Source: Acetatifactor muris
GTDB lineage: Bacteria > Bacillota > Clostridia > Lachnospirales > Lachnospiraceae
Direction of reading: 5' to 3'
DNA length: 64,000 nucleotides
NCBI RefSeq assembly: GCF_024623325.1
Contig: NZ_JANJZD010000016.1
Location: 1-64,000, forward strand
Part shown: in pieces, positions 1 through 8,985 of the stretch
Position numbering within the stretch: position 1 is the first letter of the stretch
Layout: every line of letters starts with the position of its first letter
Program-made: the position numbers and the translations under genes
Notes under the pieces: generated by a model
What the model saw: the letters and a program-made list of their open reading frames with translations, nothing else
Databases searched by the model: none
Told to the model about the DNA's origin: nothing

Positions 1-33
1 TCACTTTCCTCCTGTGCCACGCATAAAATAATC

Positions 34-62
34 TTGAAAACCACAGATTTCAGTGCTATACT
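34..62 (+). promoter_or_regulatory. Sigma-A type promoter facing right
   Basis: TTGAAA at 34-39 and TATACT at 57-62 are separated by exactly 17 bases, and TGC precedes the -10 (extended -10). Transcription would start near 69 and run antisense into the recombinase gene that ends at 180. I see no convincing gene on the + strand behind it, so its target is unclear. It could belong to a small RNA or to a recombinase-controlled switch. Confidence 0.55.
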
Positions 63-179
63 GGAGTTAATGACAGGTATAAAGAGGTGTATTTTGCCTT
101 TGCGAAACTGCAAAATGACAATTTTGTGGTGATTATCCCGTTGGCCAAATTATTGTCACTCACTATATCTTCCCTCCGG

Positions 180-1040
180 TCAGCTGATCAGTCCCAGCCG
201 TTCCATCTGGCGCGCATGAGTCTCCCCGGTGGAAATCAGATAAATACGGGTAGTTTCGATACTGCTGTGCCCCAGCACATCCGCAAGCTTTACAATATCT
301 CTGCTCAGACCGTAAAAGGTCCGCGCAAACAGATGACGCAGATTGTGCGGAAAGACTTTGGATGCGCTTACACCCGCTTTTTCACACAGCTGCTTCATTT
401 CTCCCCAGATCTGACGTCTGCACATGCTCTTCCCATTTCTGGTGACAAATATTTCGCCTGATCTGATTTTCCTTTTTTTCACATACTCTCTCAGTTTTTT
501 GCAGAGCTTTCCCGGCAGAAGAATGGTTCTTATCTTTCCCTTTAAAGAGATGTCCGTCCGCTTTCGCCGAATCGCTTCCACCGTGATATATTTCACTTCC
601 GACACTCGGATTCCCGTGGAGCAGATGGTCTCCAGGAGAATCGCCAGCCGGGCGTTCCCTGCTTTTCCTGCCGCTTTCAGCAGCCGTTCGTATTCTGCTC
701 TGCCCAGCTCTCTGCCCTGGTCGCGGAATGTCCGTCTCTGTATTTTCAGAAACTTTACCTTACATTCCTCCCACCCCAGAAAGCCAAAGAATCCATTCAG
801 CGACGAAAGCATTGCATTGACCGTAACCGGAGCATATCCCCGGCCCACCAGACAGGCCTTCCATCCGGTTGCGGCTTCTTTATCAACCGTTCTCTCTTCA
901 CTGTTCCCACGTTCTGTCAGCCACGCGCTGAATGCCCGGATATCCCGCAGATATTTCTGTACGGTTCCATCCGCATATTCTTCCTCTGTCAGGTATTTTC
1001 GGTAACTGGTAATTTCTTCATTTGTAATCTGATGTGCCAT
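180..1040 (-). CDS. Tyrosine recombinase / integrase (XerC/D-like)
   Basis: A 286-residue site-specific recombinase of the phage-integrase family, which cuts and rejoins DNA through a tyrosine-DNA intermediate. Residues about 8-95 form a SAM-like core-binding domain (YLRDIRAFSAWL). The rest is the catalytic domain: the first Arg in TGIRVSEV, the HxxR box in HNLRHLF, the third His in LGHSSIETT and the nucleophile Tyr in RIYL a few residues later. All catalytic residues are present and the length is normal for XerC/XerD-like enzymes. AGGAGAG precedes the ATG. It stands alone: no excisionase, phage or conjugation gene is nearby, so it could be a DNA-inversion enzyme or a relic of a mobile element. 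Family assignment is firm; its target site is unknown. Confidence 0.93.
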   Translation of the reverse strand: MAHQITNEEITSYRKYLTEEEYADGTVQKYLRDIRAFSAWLTERGNSEERTVDKEAATGWKACLVGRGYAPVTVNAMLSSLNGFFGFLGWEECKVKFLKIQRRTFRDQGRELGRAEYERLLKAAGKAGNARLAILLETICSTGIRVSEVKYITVEAIRRKRTDISLKGKIRTILLPGKLCKKLREYVKKRKIRSGEIFVTRNGKSMCRRQIWGEMKQLCEKAGVSASKVFPHNLRHLFARTFYGLSRDIVKLADVLGHSSIETTRIYLISTGETHARQMERLGLIS

Positions 1041-1348
1041 GCTTTTTCTCTCCTATTATAGTTCCGTCACAAAGTGTTCATGCCCCTTAACGGGAGCAAT
1101 TTCCAGCTGCATAATACGCATCTGCAGCAACAGATGCTGCGTCTGTTCATTTTGAATATCTGCTGTAAATACTCATTATACGATAAAAAGACATGAAAGT
1201 AATCCCGGAAATCATTCGATGGCAAATAAGCAGGTATGAAAAATGCCTGCAATGTGGGATAAGGAATTTAAAACACACAAAAGGATACCCTGACAGCCCT
1301 ATCCCCACTGTCAGGGTACCCTTTATCTGTTATTGGCCAGCCTCTTAT
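1041..1348. other. Intergenic region, recombinase upstream
   Basis: About 300 bases without a supported gene. For the minus-strand recombinase a TATAAT lies at 1175-1180 (minus strand), but no good -35 sits at the right distance. A short inverted repeat, CATCTGCAGCAACAGATG, is near 1119-1136. The right part holds the terminator of the pectin operon. Confidence 0.4.
1279..1321 (-). terminator. Rho-independent terminator of the pectin locus
   Basis: On the minus strand a 14-base stem (1308-1321 pairing with 1283-1296, one G-U-type difference) closes an 11-base loop and is followed by TTTTGTGT. It lies 28 bases downstream of the stop codon at 1349, so it ends the pectin-oligosaccharide transcription unit. 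Confidence 0.85.
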
Positions 1349-3148
1349 CTATCCCAGGTAAATCTCACCATATTCTTTCCCTGCCCGGAATGCCCTGGCT
1401 TTCTCAGGGAACTCCTCCATCCTGCAGGGCGTGGCAGGAGCTTTTACCTCCAGCCCCTCCTGAGAGACAGTCAGAATACCGTCACAAACCACGGCGGAGG
1501 CATCCTCATGGAACCGGCCCTCTTTCGGCACAATTTCAAAGCTCACTCCGCAGCAGCACTCCTCCATCTCCCGGAAACAATGGTCCTTTCTCTCTCCCGC
1601 ATAGAGCACCGCGTCAATACACTTCACATGCAGAACCTCCCTGTGCACTCCCGTCTCATTGGCATGCTCCCTTTCCTCCGTAATCTGAAAGCGCACCTCT
1701 TCCTCTCCGTATTTCCCATAGGGGAAACGCACTTTCACAGAGGTATCAGCCATGTGGACCAAAAAAGTCCTCTCATCCACCTGGCTCAGCGCCACATCCT
1801 CCACCGCGCCTCCAATCTCAAAGCGAATCCGCATATCCGCAGCGCTGATGGCGGCATTTTGCACCATGTCCAGATTACAGTGGGTGTCCCCGCCGTTGGT
1901 GCCAAAGCTAATGGCAGATACCGTGCGCATCCCCTCCTGGGCCGTCACAATCAGGCCGGAGGAATAGTCATATCCGTCATGGAGACATTTCAGCGCACAA
2001 TACACCGGCGCCTTTGCAGTGCCAAAGTAGCTTATATGGTTCCGCCTCTGATTCCAGAATGTGGATCTGTAAAAGCTTCCCAGGGTATAGGCCTCCGACT
2101 GACGGCACACGGCAATCTCATTGCCCTCCTGCCTTTCCGACCGCACATACACCGCGTCAATGGCAGCATCCTGATTTGGCGTGACGAAATAATTCCGAAA
2201 CCGGTCCGGGCATATGCTGTCAAAGCTGAAGAATCCCGCCGGAAGCCGGTCCGCCAGCCCCTCTTTCTCCAAATCCACCAGATGAATCTGATAGTTCAGA
2301 GAACGCTGTATCCGCATAAGAAGCTGGTCGTCCTCCAGCATGGCGTAAAACCGGGCGTGAGGTCCTGCCCACTGCCCCGTCTTATAATGATAATGCTCCG
2401 CAATACAGCGCCAGGCCAGGTCATTCAGATCCCGGAACAGCCCCAGACTCTCCTCATCCCTGATATAACAAATCATGGACGCAATATCGTCAATAACCAC
2501 CCATGTGTAAGAGGGGCTGTTGTACTCCTGATAACACCCCTTTTTCATGTTGAAATCATACAGCACCCCCAGCCTCTTTTGGGCATACTCTGTCAGATAA
2601 GCCTCCCCCAGATTCTCGCCCGCGGCCATGGTAACCAGGGTTCCCATAATGGAAATATTGGTATAGCCAGGCCCCATATCCCGGCGAATAATGGAATTGC
2701 AGGCGTGCAGAATGGCTTCCCGCACCATATTTCTCACATCTTCCGGGAGCCCGCTGCCGAATTCCACGAAAATCTGAATCAGCCGCTTTCCGCAGAAATC
2801 CGCCCAGTTCCAGTCCGGCGGATTCATCTCCTCCAGAGATTCCTCCACAAAATAAGACCAGATTCCGTAAGTATGGTTCTCCGGATTCACATCCTGCAGC
2901 GGCACCACCTTGCGCAGAATGTCCGCGGCCCGCTGAAAGTCCCCTTTCCCGCCCCGGTTTAACAGCTCATAGGCATAGCCCAGGGAGGCGTTGGTGGAAT
3001 GCACATACTGATTCACCAACAGGCTGTGATAGCCGTTCTCCCCCCGCCATTCCCGCAGCATCTTCACGTTCTCGTCATAGCGGGCGTCCAAATTCCTCAT
3101 AATCTCCTCATAAAGAGTCTTTTCCTTATCATTCTTGAAAAAAAGCAT
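1349..3148 (-). CDS. Putative polysaccharide-degrading protein, (alpha/alpha) toroid-like
   Basis: A 599-residue protein without signal peptide, hence probably cytoplasmic. The N-terminal ~330 residues are helical with repeated Trp/Tyr-rich segments (NHTYGIWSYFVEE, EYNSPSYTWVVIDD, HARFYAM), and the C-terminal ~250 residues look beta-rich. This layout resembles heparinase II/III-like or other toroid plus beta-sandwich polysaccharide lyases, but I cannot name a family. NH, Tyr and His residues that could act as catalysts are visible but unproven. It is the last gene of a locus with an AraC regulator, GH105 and PL22 enzymes and a sugar ABC transporter, so a role in breaking down pectin-derived or other acidic oligosaccharides is inferred. 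It begins 24 bases after the AraC stop codon. The gene call is firm and the function is open. Confidence 0.85.
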   Translation of the reverse strand: MLFFKNDKEKTLYEEIMRNLDARYDENVKMLREWRGENGYHSLLVNQYVHSTNASLGYAYELLNRGGKGDFQRAADILRKVVPLQDVNPENHTYGIWSYFVEESLEEMNPPDWNWADFCGKRLIQIFVEFGSGLPEDVRNMVREAILHACNSIIRRDMGPGYTNISIMGTLVTMAAGENLGEAYLTEYAQKRLGVLYDFNMKKGCYQEYNSPSYTWVVIDDIASMICYIRDEESLGLFRDLNDLAWRCIAEHYHYKTGQWAGPHARFYAMLEDDQLLMRIQRSLNYQIHLVDLEKEGLADRLPAGFFSFDSICPDRFRNYFVTPNQDAAIDAVYVRSERQEGNEIAVCRQSEAYTLGSFYRSTFWNQRRNHISYFGTAKAPVYCALKCLHDGYDYSSGLIVTAQEGMRTVSAISFGTNGGDTHCNLDMVQNAAISAADMRIRFEIGGAVEDVALSQVDERTFLVHMADTSVKVRFPYGKYGEEEVRFQITEEREHANETGVHREVLHVKCIDAVLYAGERKDHCFREMEECCCGVSFEIVPKEGRFHEDASAVVCDGILTVSQEGLEVKAPATPCRMEEFPEKARAFRAGKEYGEIYLG

Positions 3149-3172
3149 AGAAGCCTCCTCCTTGTGCTCTTG

Positions 3173-4042
3173 TCAGTGTCTCCGTAATTTTCCGTACTGC
3201 TTCGGCGTGATTCCCATAATTTTCTTAAAAGTCCTGATAAAATGGGATTCGTCCGCATAGCCCACCAGCTCACATACCTTTAGCAGGGAATTTCCCTCTG
3301 TCAGATATTCTCTTGATTTCATAATGCGAAACAGAGTGATATACTCGTTTGGCGTCATGCCGGTCTCCGCCTTAAACAGGCGGATGAGCTGGGCCTTGCT
3401 GAGAAATAAATGCTCTGCCAGGTCGTCCAGGCGGATTATCTCCCCGATATGCTCCCTAATATATGCAAAGGCGGGCTGCAGGCGCCTGGATACTATCATC
3501 TGCTGAGCGCTCCCTGCCTCTCCTTTCAGATAGCCGTTGCACAGAACCACTACCTGAGACAGGGCCAGCTTTCGAAGCATCTCACCCCCCGGCCTCTGTT
3601 CTTCGATATATCTCTGCAACAGTCCGATGACCTGCAAAAGCTCCTGTATCTGCTCCTCCGTAAGACAGATGCAGCGCGGCTTTCCGGCGGGACGGTTGAG
3701 AAAGCCCTCAAATAATTCCTCCTCCATGCCCAGATTTGATATAAAGTCCGGCACAAAAGACACGATACACCTCTCATAAATCCCCTGGGAAGGCGCATAG
3801 GTCCTGTGAAGCTCCCTGTCATTTACCATAATCAGCCCGCCTCTGTTCAGAGAATAGATTTCCTCTTCCACCACATATACACAACCGTCACACAGTGAAA
3901 GGAAAATCTCATAGCCATCATGAAAATGCAGGGCAGGCATCCGGTGCATATGGGAGGGACATATATTATGGGCCACAAACACATTTTCCTGATACAGCTC
4001 CTGTACCGCGTAATATTCCTTTTTGTCGGATCCCATATCCAT
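3173..4042 (-). CDS. AraC family transcriptional regulator
   Basis: A 289-residue regulator: an N-terminal cupin-like sensor (PALHFHDGYEIFL around residues 35-47) and a C-terminal pair of helix-turn-helix motifs (LAEHLFLSKAQLIRLFK and the AraC signature ending in GYADESHFIRTFKK...GITPKQY). The frame is open up to 4156, which would overlap the hydrolase gene ending at 4099. I chose the ATG at 4042 because GGGGGAG stands five to six bases upstream and the cupin starts soon after. It sits inside the locus between the GH105 gene and the 599-residue protein, so it likely senses a pectin-derived sugar acid and controls this operon. The ligand is inferred from context only. Confidence 0.93.
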   Translation of the reverse strand: MDMGSDKKEYYAVQELYQENVFVAHNICPSHMHRMPALHFHDGYEIFLSLCDGCVYVVEEEIYSLNRGGLIMVNDRELHRTYAPSQGIYERCIVSFVPDFISNLGMEEELFEGFLNRPAGKPRCICLTEEQIQELLQVIGLLQRYIEEQRPGGEMLRKLALSQVVVLCNGYLKGEAGSAQQMIVSRRLQPAFAYIREHIGEIIRLDDLAEHLFLSKAQLIRLFKAETGMTPNEYITLFRIMKSREYLTEGNSLLKVCELVGYADESHFIRTFKKIMGITPKQYGKLRRH

Positions 4043-4098
4043 ACAATCTCCCCCGCTGCCGCCTCTGTCCAAAATCTCTCTTCTTACTTCTGGCTTTC

Positions 4099-5112
4099 TC
4101 ACACAAGCTCTGCCAGAGCCAGCGCCGTCAGCCCCTGTCCGTACAGGGTAGGGCATAGGCGAACCTTTTTGTAATCCTCTGCCGAGGCCAGAATCGGTGT
4201 CCCGGTAGATACCTGCAGCACATTTCCCTGCTCGTCAATATACTCCGGCAAAACCCGCTCCGTCCTTTTCGCAATCTCCAGATAAGAAGAGCCTATCAAT
4301 CCCCCGGCCACTGCCCTGCGGATGCCGCAGGCAATCCCCGCGCAGGCGGACAGCTCGTCATAAGCCCCGGGATCATTTAATATCGTGCCGAAAAGGCCGT
4401 TTTCCCGCTGCCATCTGCCCAATCCCTGCACATGCCGCTCAAGCCTCTTAAGCACCTCTCCTCTTTCCGGAAAATCCCCAGCCGCTGCCAGAATTTCCAC
4501 TGTGCTGTAGATAGTCCAGGCGTTTGCCCTGCCCCAGAAAATCCCGCTCATATGATTTCGCAGACTGCCGTTCCAACCGTGATAATACAGCTGCGCGCTT
4601 TCGTCCCAGAGATATTTCTGGTGCAGAACCAACTGGTTTACCGCAAACTCCGTGTACTTCCTCTCCCCGGACAGTTTCCCCAGACGCGCCATAAAAATAC
4701 AGACCATAAACAGTGTATCCGCCCACATTTGATTCACCAGGGCATCCACATCCTCTGTCACCGTGTGCTCCAGCCCGCCGTCCACCGTGCGGGGCGCGTC
4801 TTTCCGAATATATTCCGCCAGGTCAAAGCAGACTTTGCCATAGGCTTCCTCCCCGGTCTTCCGGTACAGCTCCAGAATAGTGAGCAGGGGCGCCGTGGAA
4901 TTCACGGTTTTCTGTATGCAGGCTTCCTGCAAATGCGTATGGGTCCAGTCCGTAAGGAACCGAAAATACCGTTCCTCCCCGGTGACCTCATAGACTCGCC
5001 AGATACCGTACAGCCCTACCCCGGGCACCCAGTCAAAATGATGAATATTCATATTCCATTCCGAGTCTGTCCCATAGATCATACGGTCTGCTACTCTTTC
5101 CAGCTCTCTCAT
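4099..5112 (-). CDS. Unsaturated uronyl hydrolase, GH105/GH88 type
   Basis: A 337-residue protein of the (alpha/alpha)6-barrel GH88/GH105 clan, which removes the 4,5-unsaturated uronic acid left at the non-reducing end by polysaccharide lyases, by hydrating the double bond. Supporting motifs are VPGVGLYGIWRVYEVTG near the N-terminus, NQMWADTLFMV carrying the expected catalytic Asp (about residue 132), and the FWGRANAWTIYS segment. GH105 members act on unsaturated rhamnogalacturonyl or galacturonyl disaccharides, which fits the neighbouring PL22 lyase. No signal peptide, so it acts in the cytoplasm on imported oligomers. Its start overlaps the lyase stop by four bases (ATGA), showing translational coupling. 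GH88 (glucuronyl) is the alternative. Confidence 0.88.
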   Translation of the reverse strand: MRELERVADRMIYGTDSEWNMNIHHFDWVPGVGLYGIWRVYEVTGEERYFRFLTDWTHTHLQEACIQKTVNSTAPLLTILELYRKTGEEAYGKVCFDLAEYIRKDAPRTVDGGLEHTVTEDVDALVNQMWADTLFMVCIFMARLGKLSGERKYTEFAVNQLVLHQKYLWDESAQLYYHGWNGSLRNHMSGIFWGRANAWTIYSTVEILAAAGDFPERGEVLKRLERHVQGLGRWQRENGLFGTILNDPGAYDELSACAGIACGIRRAVAGGLIGSSYLEIAKRTERVLPEYIDEQGNVLQVSTGTPILASAEDYKKVRLCPTLYGQGLTALALAELV

Positions 5113-6281
5113 TTTCTCTCACCTCCCGAACCGCATTTCTGAACCAGATCCACGATTCCCACACATAGGTTCCCCTCTTCATTTAATGTCTCAAAACACA
5201 CTTTGGTTCCGTCACAGTTGAACACCGGATGAGGGTGACAGGGGTGGGTCCAGTTGGTCTTCGCAAAGACCAGGGGAATTTCCTCCCCCTTTGCCTGGTC
5301 AATTAAAATCACCTCACTGTGACTTCCGCCTATCTGCGTATCCGCCGCCAGCAGATTTCCCGCCGGCGATACGCCTACATGCCAATATTCATACCCTGAC
5401 GCCACTGGGCGGCTCTCCTTTGTATACACATCCAGATACCAGACCCCCTTAGGCGGTAAGGTGGTGGAAATATATTTGATAAAATACATGCCCTTTCCGT
5501 CAGAACTCCACATCTCATGTCCCACACAATCCCCGTTATTGCCATTCTCATCCAGCCTCTGACGGAATATATTTTCCACATGACCCGTATCCGCCTCCGC
5601 CATCCACAGCCGGTTGGTGATATACTGGGTGATTCCCTCATGGCAGAAGAATATCTTATTGTGGTCCCTGGGGCTTACCATCACATGGGAAATATCCTGA
5701 AAGGGCGGCGCGAACCCGCCCCTGTAAACTTCTGTATGCTGCCCTTTCTCCGTGTCCAGAAAGCCCACAGAGGTGGTACCGTCCCCGTAAAACCAGGATA
5801 CACTCACCCGCTTTTCATCCGCCGAAACCGAGATAGGCCCGCTGAGCTCATAGTCCCCTGCCCAGAGCACCTCTGTTTTTTTCGTTTTCAGATTGGTCCT
5901 CAATACCTCTTTTCCAAAAAACTGGTACAGGTTTCCATTCTTTACCTCGAACTCCGGCCACCGCCCCCGGGTTATTACTTCCTCTTCCCCGGTGCCCAGT
6001 TCCGTCCTGACAAACTCACAGGAAAAGTCCGCCAGACTCTTTACCCTGGCCGTGACAATGGCGTCTCTTCCGTCCCAGCAATTGTTGGTCACATAGCTGT
6101 GTGCCGCATGCCCTCCCGGCTGCTCCAAAGTATCATACACAGTCCCAAACCGCTCACACCTGCGCCTGCAAATCTTTCCAGTCTCTCTCACAATCTTCTT
6201 CCTTTCCATAGCTCTCGACTCAAATGCCCTAAATCCATCCTCTGTAAGGAAAAATGCCGGCAGCCGCAATGCCGCCGACAT
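5109..6281 (-). CDS. ogl: Oligogalacturonate lyase (PL22), cytoplasmic
   Basis: A 390-residue beta-propeller protein of polysaccharide lyase family 22, which splits short unsaturated and saturated oligogalacturonates to 4-deoxy-5-ketouronate by beta-elimination. Blade motifs include HVMVSPRDHNKIFFCHEG, GHEMWSSDGKGMYF and the metal-site segment CHPHPVFNCDG, whose paired His residues match the Mn-binding histidines of the family. No signal peptide, as usual for PL22. The ATG at 6281 has GGAGG seven bases ahead and lies 25 bases after the binding-protein gene. The first ~24 residues look like an extension, and an internal ATG at 6209 has only a weak site. The product feeds the KDG pathway, whose genes are not in this window. 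Confidence 0.88.
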   Translation of the reverse strand: MSAALRLPAFFLTEDGFRAFESRAMERKKIVRETGKICRRRCERFGTVYDTLEQPGGHAAHSYVTNNCWDGRDAIVTARVKSLADFSCEFVRTELGTGEEEVITRGRWPEFEVKNGNLYQFFGKEVLRTNLKTKKTEVLWAGDYELSGPISVSADEKRVSVSWFYGDGTTSVGFLDTEKGQHTEVYRGGFAPPFQDISHVMVSPRDHNKIFFCHEGITQYITNRLWMAEADTGHVENIFRQRLDENGNNGDCVGHEMWSSDGKGMYFIKYISTTLPPKGVWYLDVYTKESRPVASGYEYWHVGVSPAGNLLAADTQIGGSHSEVILIDQAKGEEIPLVFAKTNWTHPCHPHPVFNCDGTKVCFETLNEEGNLCVGIVDLVQKCGSGGERK

Positions 6282-6306
6282 TTCCTGTCCTCCAGCTTAT
6301 TCGGAT

Positions 6307-7929
6307 TTAAAAGGAATCTTTATTGGCGTCATACCATGCCTGTCTCTCCGCCAGCACATCAGCCAGACCCAGAGATTCCTGCTCTGCCTTAATCTCAGCC
6401 AGACCGTCCTCCACTGAATAACCGGAATCCGTAATCATCTTCGCCTCGATAGATGTGATAATGGTATTGAAGTCCGCATTATACTTTGCCGACAGTTCCG
6501 TGGACGGCGTGTAAGGCACATCCCGGCGGAACTTGTTCTTCATGGCTGTCTCCAGGGCATTTGCGCGAATGGGCGCGTACTCCTGGGAAAGCTCATCCTG
6601 GGCGCTTGTGACCGTGATATACTTCTCCACATCGTCAATCACCTCATCTCTCACAATGGCGTACTCACCCGCATAGCCCACCTCGGCTTTCACTTTGTCC
6701 GGGTCTGTCTTCTGGGCAATTCCGTCTACCAGATTATAATGCACGCCCTCCTCTCCATAGGCCAGCGCATACCACCCTCCGTCAATGAGCCAGTCAAGGA
6801 ACATCATGACAGCTTCCGGATTCTCACAATCCTTATTCATACAGATCATTGCCTGGGCAGGCGGCTCCTGGTACAGGCCAAACCTGCCGTAGGAGGTCTC
6901 CACAGGCTCCAGGGGAATCCACTCCGCCTCCGGCACATTGGTCTTCAGCTCTCTCCATTCCGCCTCATGGTTATAGCTTCCCAGGTAGATTCCTGTCTTC
7001 CCGGTCACAAGATGCTGCCGCTGTTTTTCATAATTGGTGTCCGTTACATATTCCGGGTCAATGACGCCGTTTTCATACCAGCTCTTTATCTGGGCAAAAC
7101 AGTCCGCATACCCCTGGGAGCCCACCCAGTCTCCCACTACGCCGTCCTCCACTGTCATGCCCTCAGAGGGTTGTCCGTACATGGATTTCATAATCGTAAT
7201 CCAGTTGTAGTTAAAACCTATGCCAAAGGTATCATTCTGCCCATTGCCGTCCGGATCCTCCTTTGTAAAGGCCAGAGCCGCCGCATTCAGCTCCTCCATG
7301 GTCTGGGGCACGGAAAGCTCCAGGGCATCCAGCCAGTCCCTGCGGATCCACATACCGTGGTTCGCCACGCCTAAGGGCGTTCTGGCGCTGGTCATACCGT
7401 ACATCTTTCCGTCCTCCGCAATCAGATAAGGCTTTAACTCCGGATGGGCCTCCAGATACTGCTTATAAGAGGTGCTGTACTGCTCCACATACTCATCCAC
7501 AGGCTGGATTACATCCTGGGTATACAGGTTGTCCATAAAGCCCTTTCCGAATTCCCACACCAGATCCGGCGCCTCCCCGCTGGCAAAAAGGGCGTTGATT
7601 TTCGCCACGGATTCCGTCCGGGGCACAGGCACCCACTTTACCGTCACAGGGCTGTTCTCATTGATATAACGGGTCCAGCGGTTATCCTCCATGGTTCCCT
7701 CGTCTGCCGGACAGTTTCCTCTCTCCAGAATACTGATGCTGATTTCCGGTTTCTCCCCCTGGCCCGCATCCTCCTTTTCGCTGCCGGAAGGCGCCTCGCT
7801 CTTTGCGGACTCACTGCTGCCGGATTCCCCTGCCGGGTTCCCCCCGTTTTCGTTTCCGCAGCCCGAAAACATCGTTCCTGCTGCCAGAACCACCGCCAAT
7901 ACCATACCTGCCGCTTTTCCTTTTTTCAT
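6307..7929 (-). CDS. Extracellular solute-binding lipoprotein of a CUT1 sugar ABC transporter
   Basis: A 540-residue binding protein. Residues 1-25 form a lipoprotein signal (two Lys, hydrophobic stretch, lipobox FSGC), followed by a Ser/Glu/Gly-rich linker and a type-1 solute-binding fold (family 1/LipO-like). The length fits the large LplA/YtcQ-type proteins paired with LplB/LplC permeases. I place the start at ATG 7929, which has AAAGGAG five bases ahead; an in-frame ATG 18 bases further upstream overlaps this ribosome site. Context with PL22 and GH105 suggests it captures oligogalacturonates or rhamnogalacturonan fragments at the cell surface. Substrate is inferred. Confidence 0.92.
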   Translation of the reverse strand: MKKGKAAGMVLAVVLAAGTMFSGCGNENGGNPAGESGSSESAKSEAPSGSEKEDAGQGEKPEISISILERGNCPADEGTMEDNRWTRYINENSPVTVKWVPVPRTESVAKINALFASGEAPDLVWEFGKGFMDNLYTQDVIQPVDEYVEQYSTSYKQYLEAHPELKPYLIAEDGKMYGMTSARTPLGVANHGMWIRRDWLDALELSVPQTMEELNAAALAFTKEDPDGNGQNDTFGIGFNYNWITIMKSMYGQPSEGMTVEDGVVGDWVGSQGYADCFAQIKSWYENGVIDPEYVTDTNYEKQRQHLVTGKTGIYLGSYNHEAEWRELKTNVPEAEWIPLEPVETSYGRFGLYQEPPAQAMICMNKDCENPEAVMMFLDWLIDGGWYALAYGEEGVHYNLVDGIAQKTDPDKVKAEVGYAGEYAIVRDEVIDDVEKYITVTSAQDELSQEYAPIRANALETAMKNKFRRDVPYTPSTELSAKYNADFNTIITSIEAKMITDSGYSVEDGLAEIKAEQESLGLADVLAERQAWYDANKDSF

Positions 7930-8029
7930 ACGTTCTCCTTTCGCCATTATCCTTATAATTTGTTCTTATTTTGTACTTACTTTTCCCTTACTTTGCCCTC
8001 CTGCCTGACCCAAAAGCCCTTTTCTTATC

Positions 8030-8064
8030 AGATACTGTCACTACTGCAGATACCGTCACTACCC
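8030..8064. repeat. Two 17-base direct repeats at a permease stop codon
   Basis: Two near-identical copies of AGATACTGTCACTACTG-like sequence (8030-8046 and 8048-8064; two mismatches) overlap the stop codon of the LplC-type permease. The 129-base gap to the binding-protein gene is the longest in the operon, so this could be an mRNA processing or differential-expression site; equally it may be a chance duplication. Confidence 0.45.
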
Positions 8065-8985
8065 CTTAATGGAACCCACCATCACACCTTTCACAAAATA
8101 TTTCTGGAGAAAAGGATATATCAGCACAATGGGAATTGTCACTACCATAATAGAGGCCGCCTTGTAAGTCTCCGCCGCAATAAAAGTCGCATCCACAAGT
8201 CCCTCCCCTGCGCTTACCTCAATCATCTTCGCCGTGTCCAGCATCTGCTTCAGCTTCACCATCATAGGAAACTTCGTGGTAGAGCTCAGATACAGCATAG
8301 GATTAAAATAAGCATTCCACCATCCCACCGCGTAAAACAAAACCATGGTAGCCATCACCGGCTTTGACACAGGAAGAATAATTCTTGTCAAAATGACAGG
8401 CTCGTTTGCCCCGTCAATGGCAGCCGCCTCGCACAGCCCCTCCGGCAGCCCCTCAAAAGAAGTTTTCATGACAATCATATTATAAGTGCTGATCAGCCCC
8501 ATCAGCCAAAGCCCGCTGTAAGTATTCATCAGCTTCAAAGACTTTATCAGCACAAAGTTCGGAATCATGCCTCCTGAAAACAACATGGTAAAAACAATCA
8601 TTCCGATAAAGATCTTACGTCCCCGCAGCCTCTTCTTTGAAAGAGCATAAGCTGCAAGGGTGGTTGCGGCTACATTCAGAAATGTCCCCACGGCTGTGAG
8701 AATCACCGTGTTCTTCATGGAGGCAAATATCTGCCCGTCCTTTAACAACTGCCTGTAGGCATCCGCGTTGGGTTCCACCGGCCAGAGCACCACTTTCCCT
8801 GCCCCTACCGCACGGCTGGAACTGAAAGACACTGCCAGCACATTCACAAAAGGATACAGGGCCGCCAGGGTAAAAAGCGTCAGCACCGTATAAACCACTG
8901 TCATAAACACCCGCTCTCCCCAGGACATCTTGATTTTTCTTCTCGTCTTTCCCTTTCCTGCCACGGATACCCTCCCTTTCACCAT
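8059..8985 (-). CDS. Carbohydrate ABC transporter permease, LplC/YtcP type
   Basis: A 308-residue inner-membrane permease of the CUT1 class with six predicted membrane segments. The N-terminal segment FMTVVYTVLTLFTLAALYPF is typical of MalG/LplC-like proteins, and the EAA loop (EGLCEAAAIDGANEPVILTRIILPVSKP, roughly residues 190-217) is complete. It dimerises with the preceding permease; the two genes overlap by seven bases (8979-8985). With the downstream binding protein it forms an importer that lacks its own ATPase gene; the MsmK/UgpC-type ATPase at 14060-15175 is the obvious partner. Confidence 0.93.
   Translation of the reverse strand: MVKGRVSVAGKGKTRRKIKMSWGERVFMTVVYTVLTLFTLAALYPFVNVLAVSFSSSRAVGAGKVVLWPVEPNADAYRQLLKDGQIFASMKNTVILTAVGTFLNVAATTLAAYALSKKRLRGRKIFIGMIVFTMLFSGGMIPNFVLIKSLKLMNTYSGLWLMGLISTYNMIVMKTSFEGLPEGLCEAAAIDGANEPVILTRIILPVSKPVMATMVLFYAVGWWNAYFNPMLYLSSTTKFPMMVKLKQMLDTAKMIEVSAGEGLVDATFIAAETYKAASIMVVTIPIVLIYPFLQKYFVKGVMVGSIKG

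Noticed and set aside
87..461. 124-codon frame behind the promoter at 34-62
   Set aside because: Overlaps the recombinase 3' end on the opposite strand, lacks a good ribosome site and has no recognisable features, so I do not call it a gene.
1193..2962. 589-codon open frame on the + strand
   Set aside because: It is the antisense of the 599-residue protein. The translation is low-complexity and His/Pro/Leu-rich, without a ribosome site, while the minus strand gives a plausible protein.
4043..4156. N-terminal extension of the AraC regulator to 4156
   Set aside because: It would overlap the hydrolase 3' end by 58 bases and adds a Gly/Arg-rich stretch unlike AraC proteins; the ATG at 4042 has a strong ribosome site.
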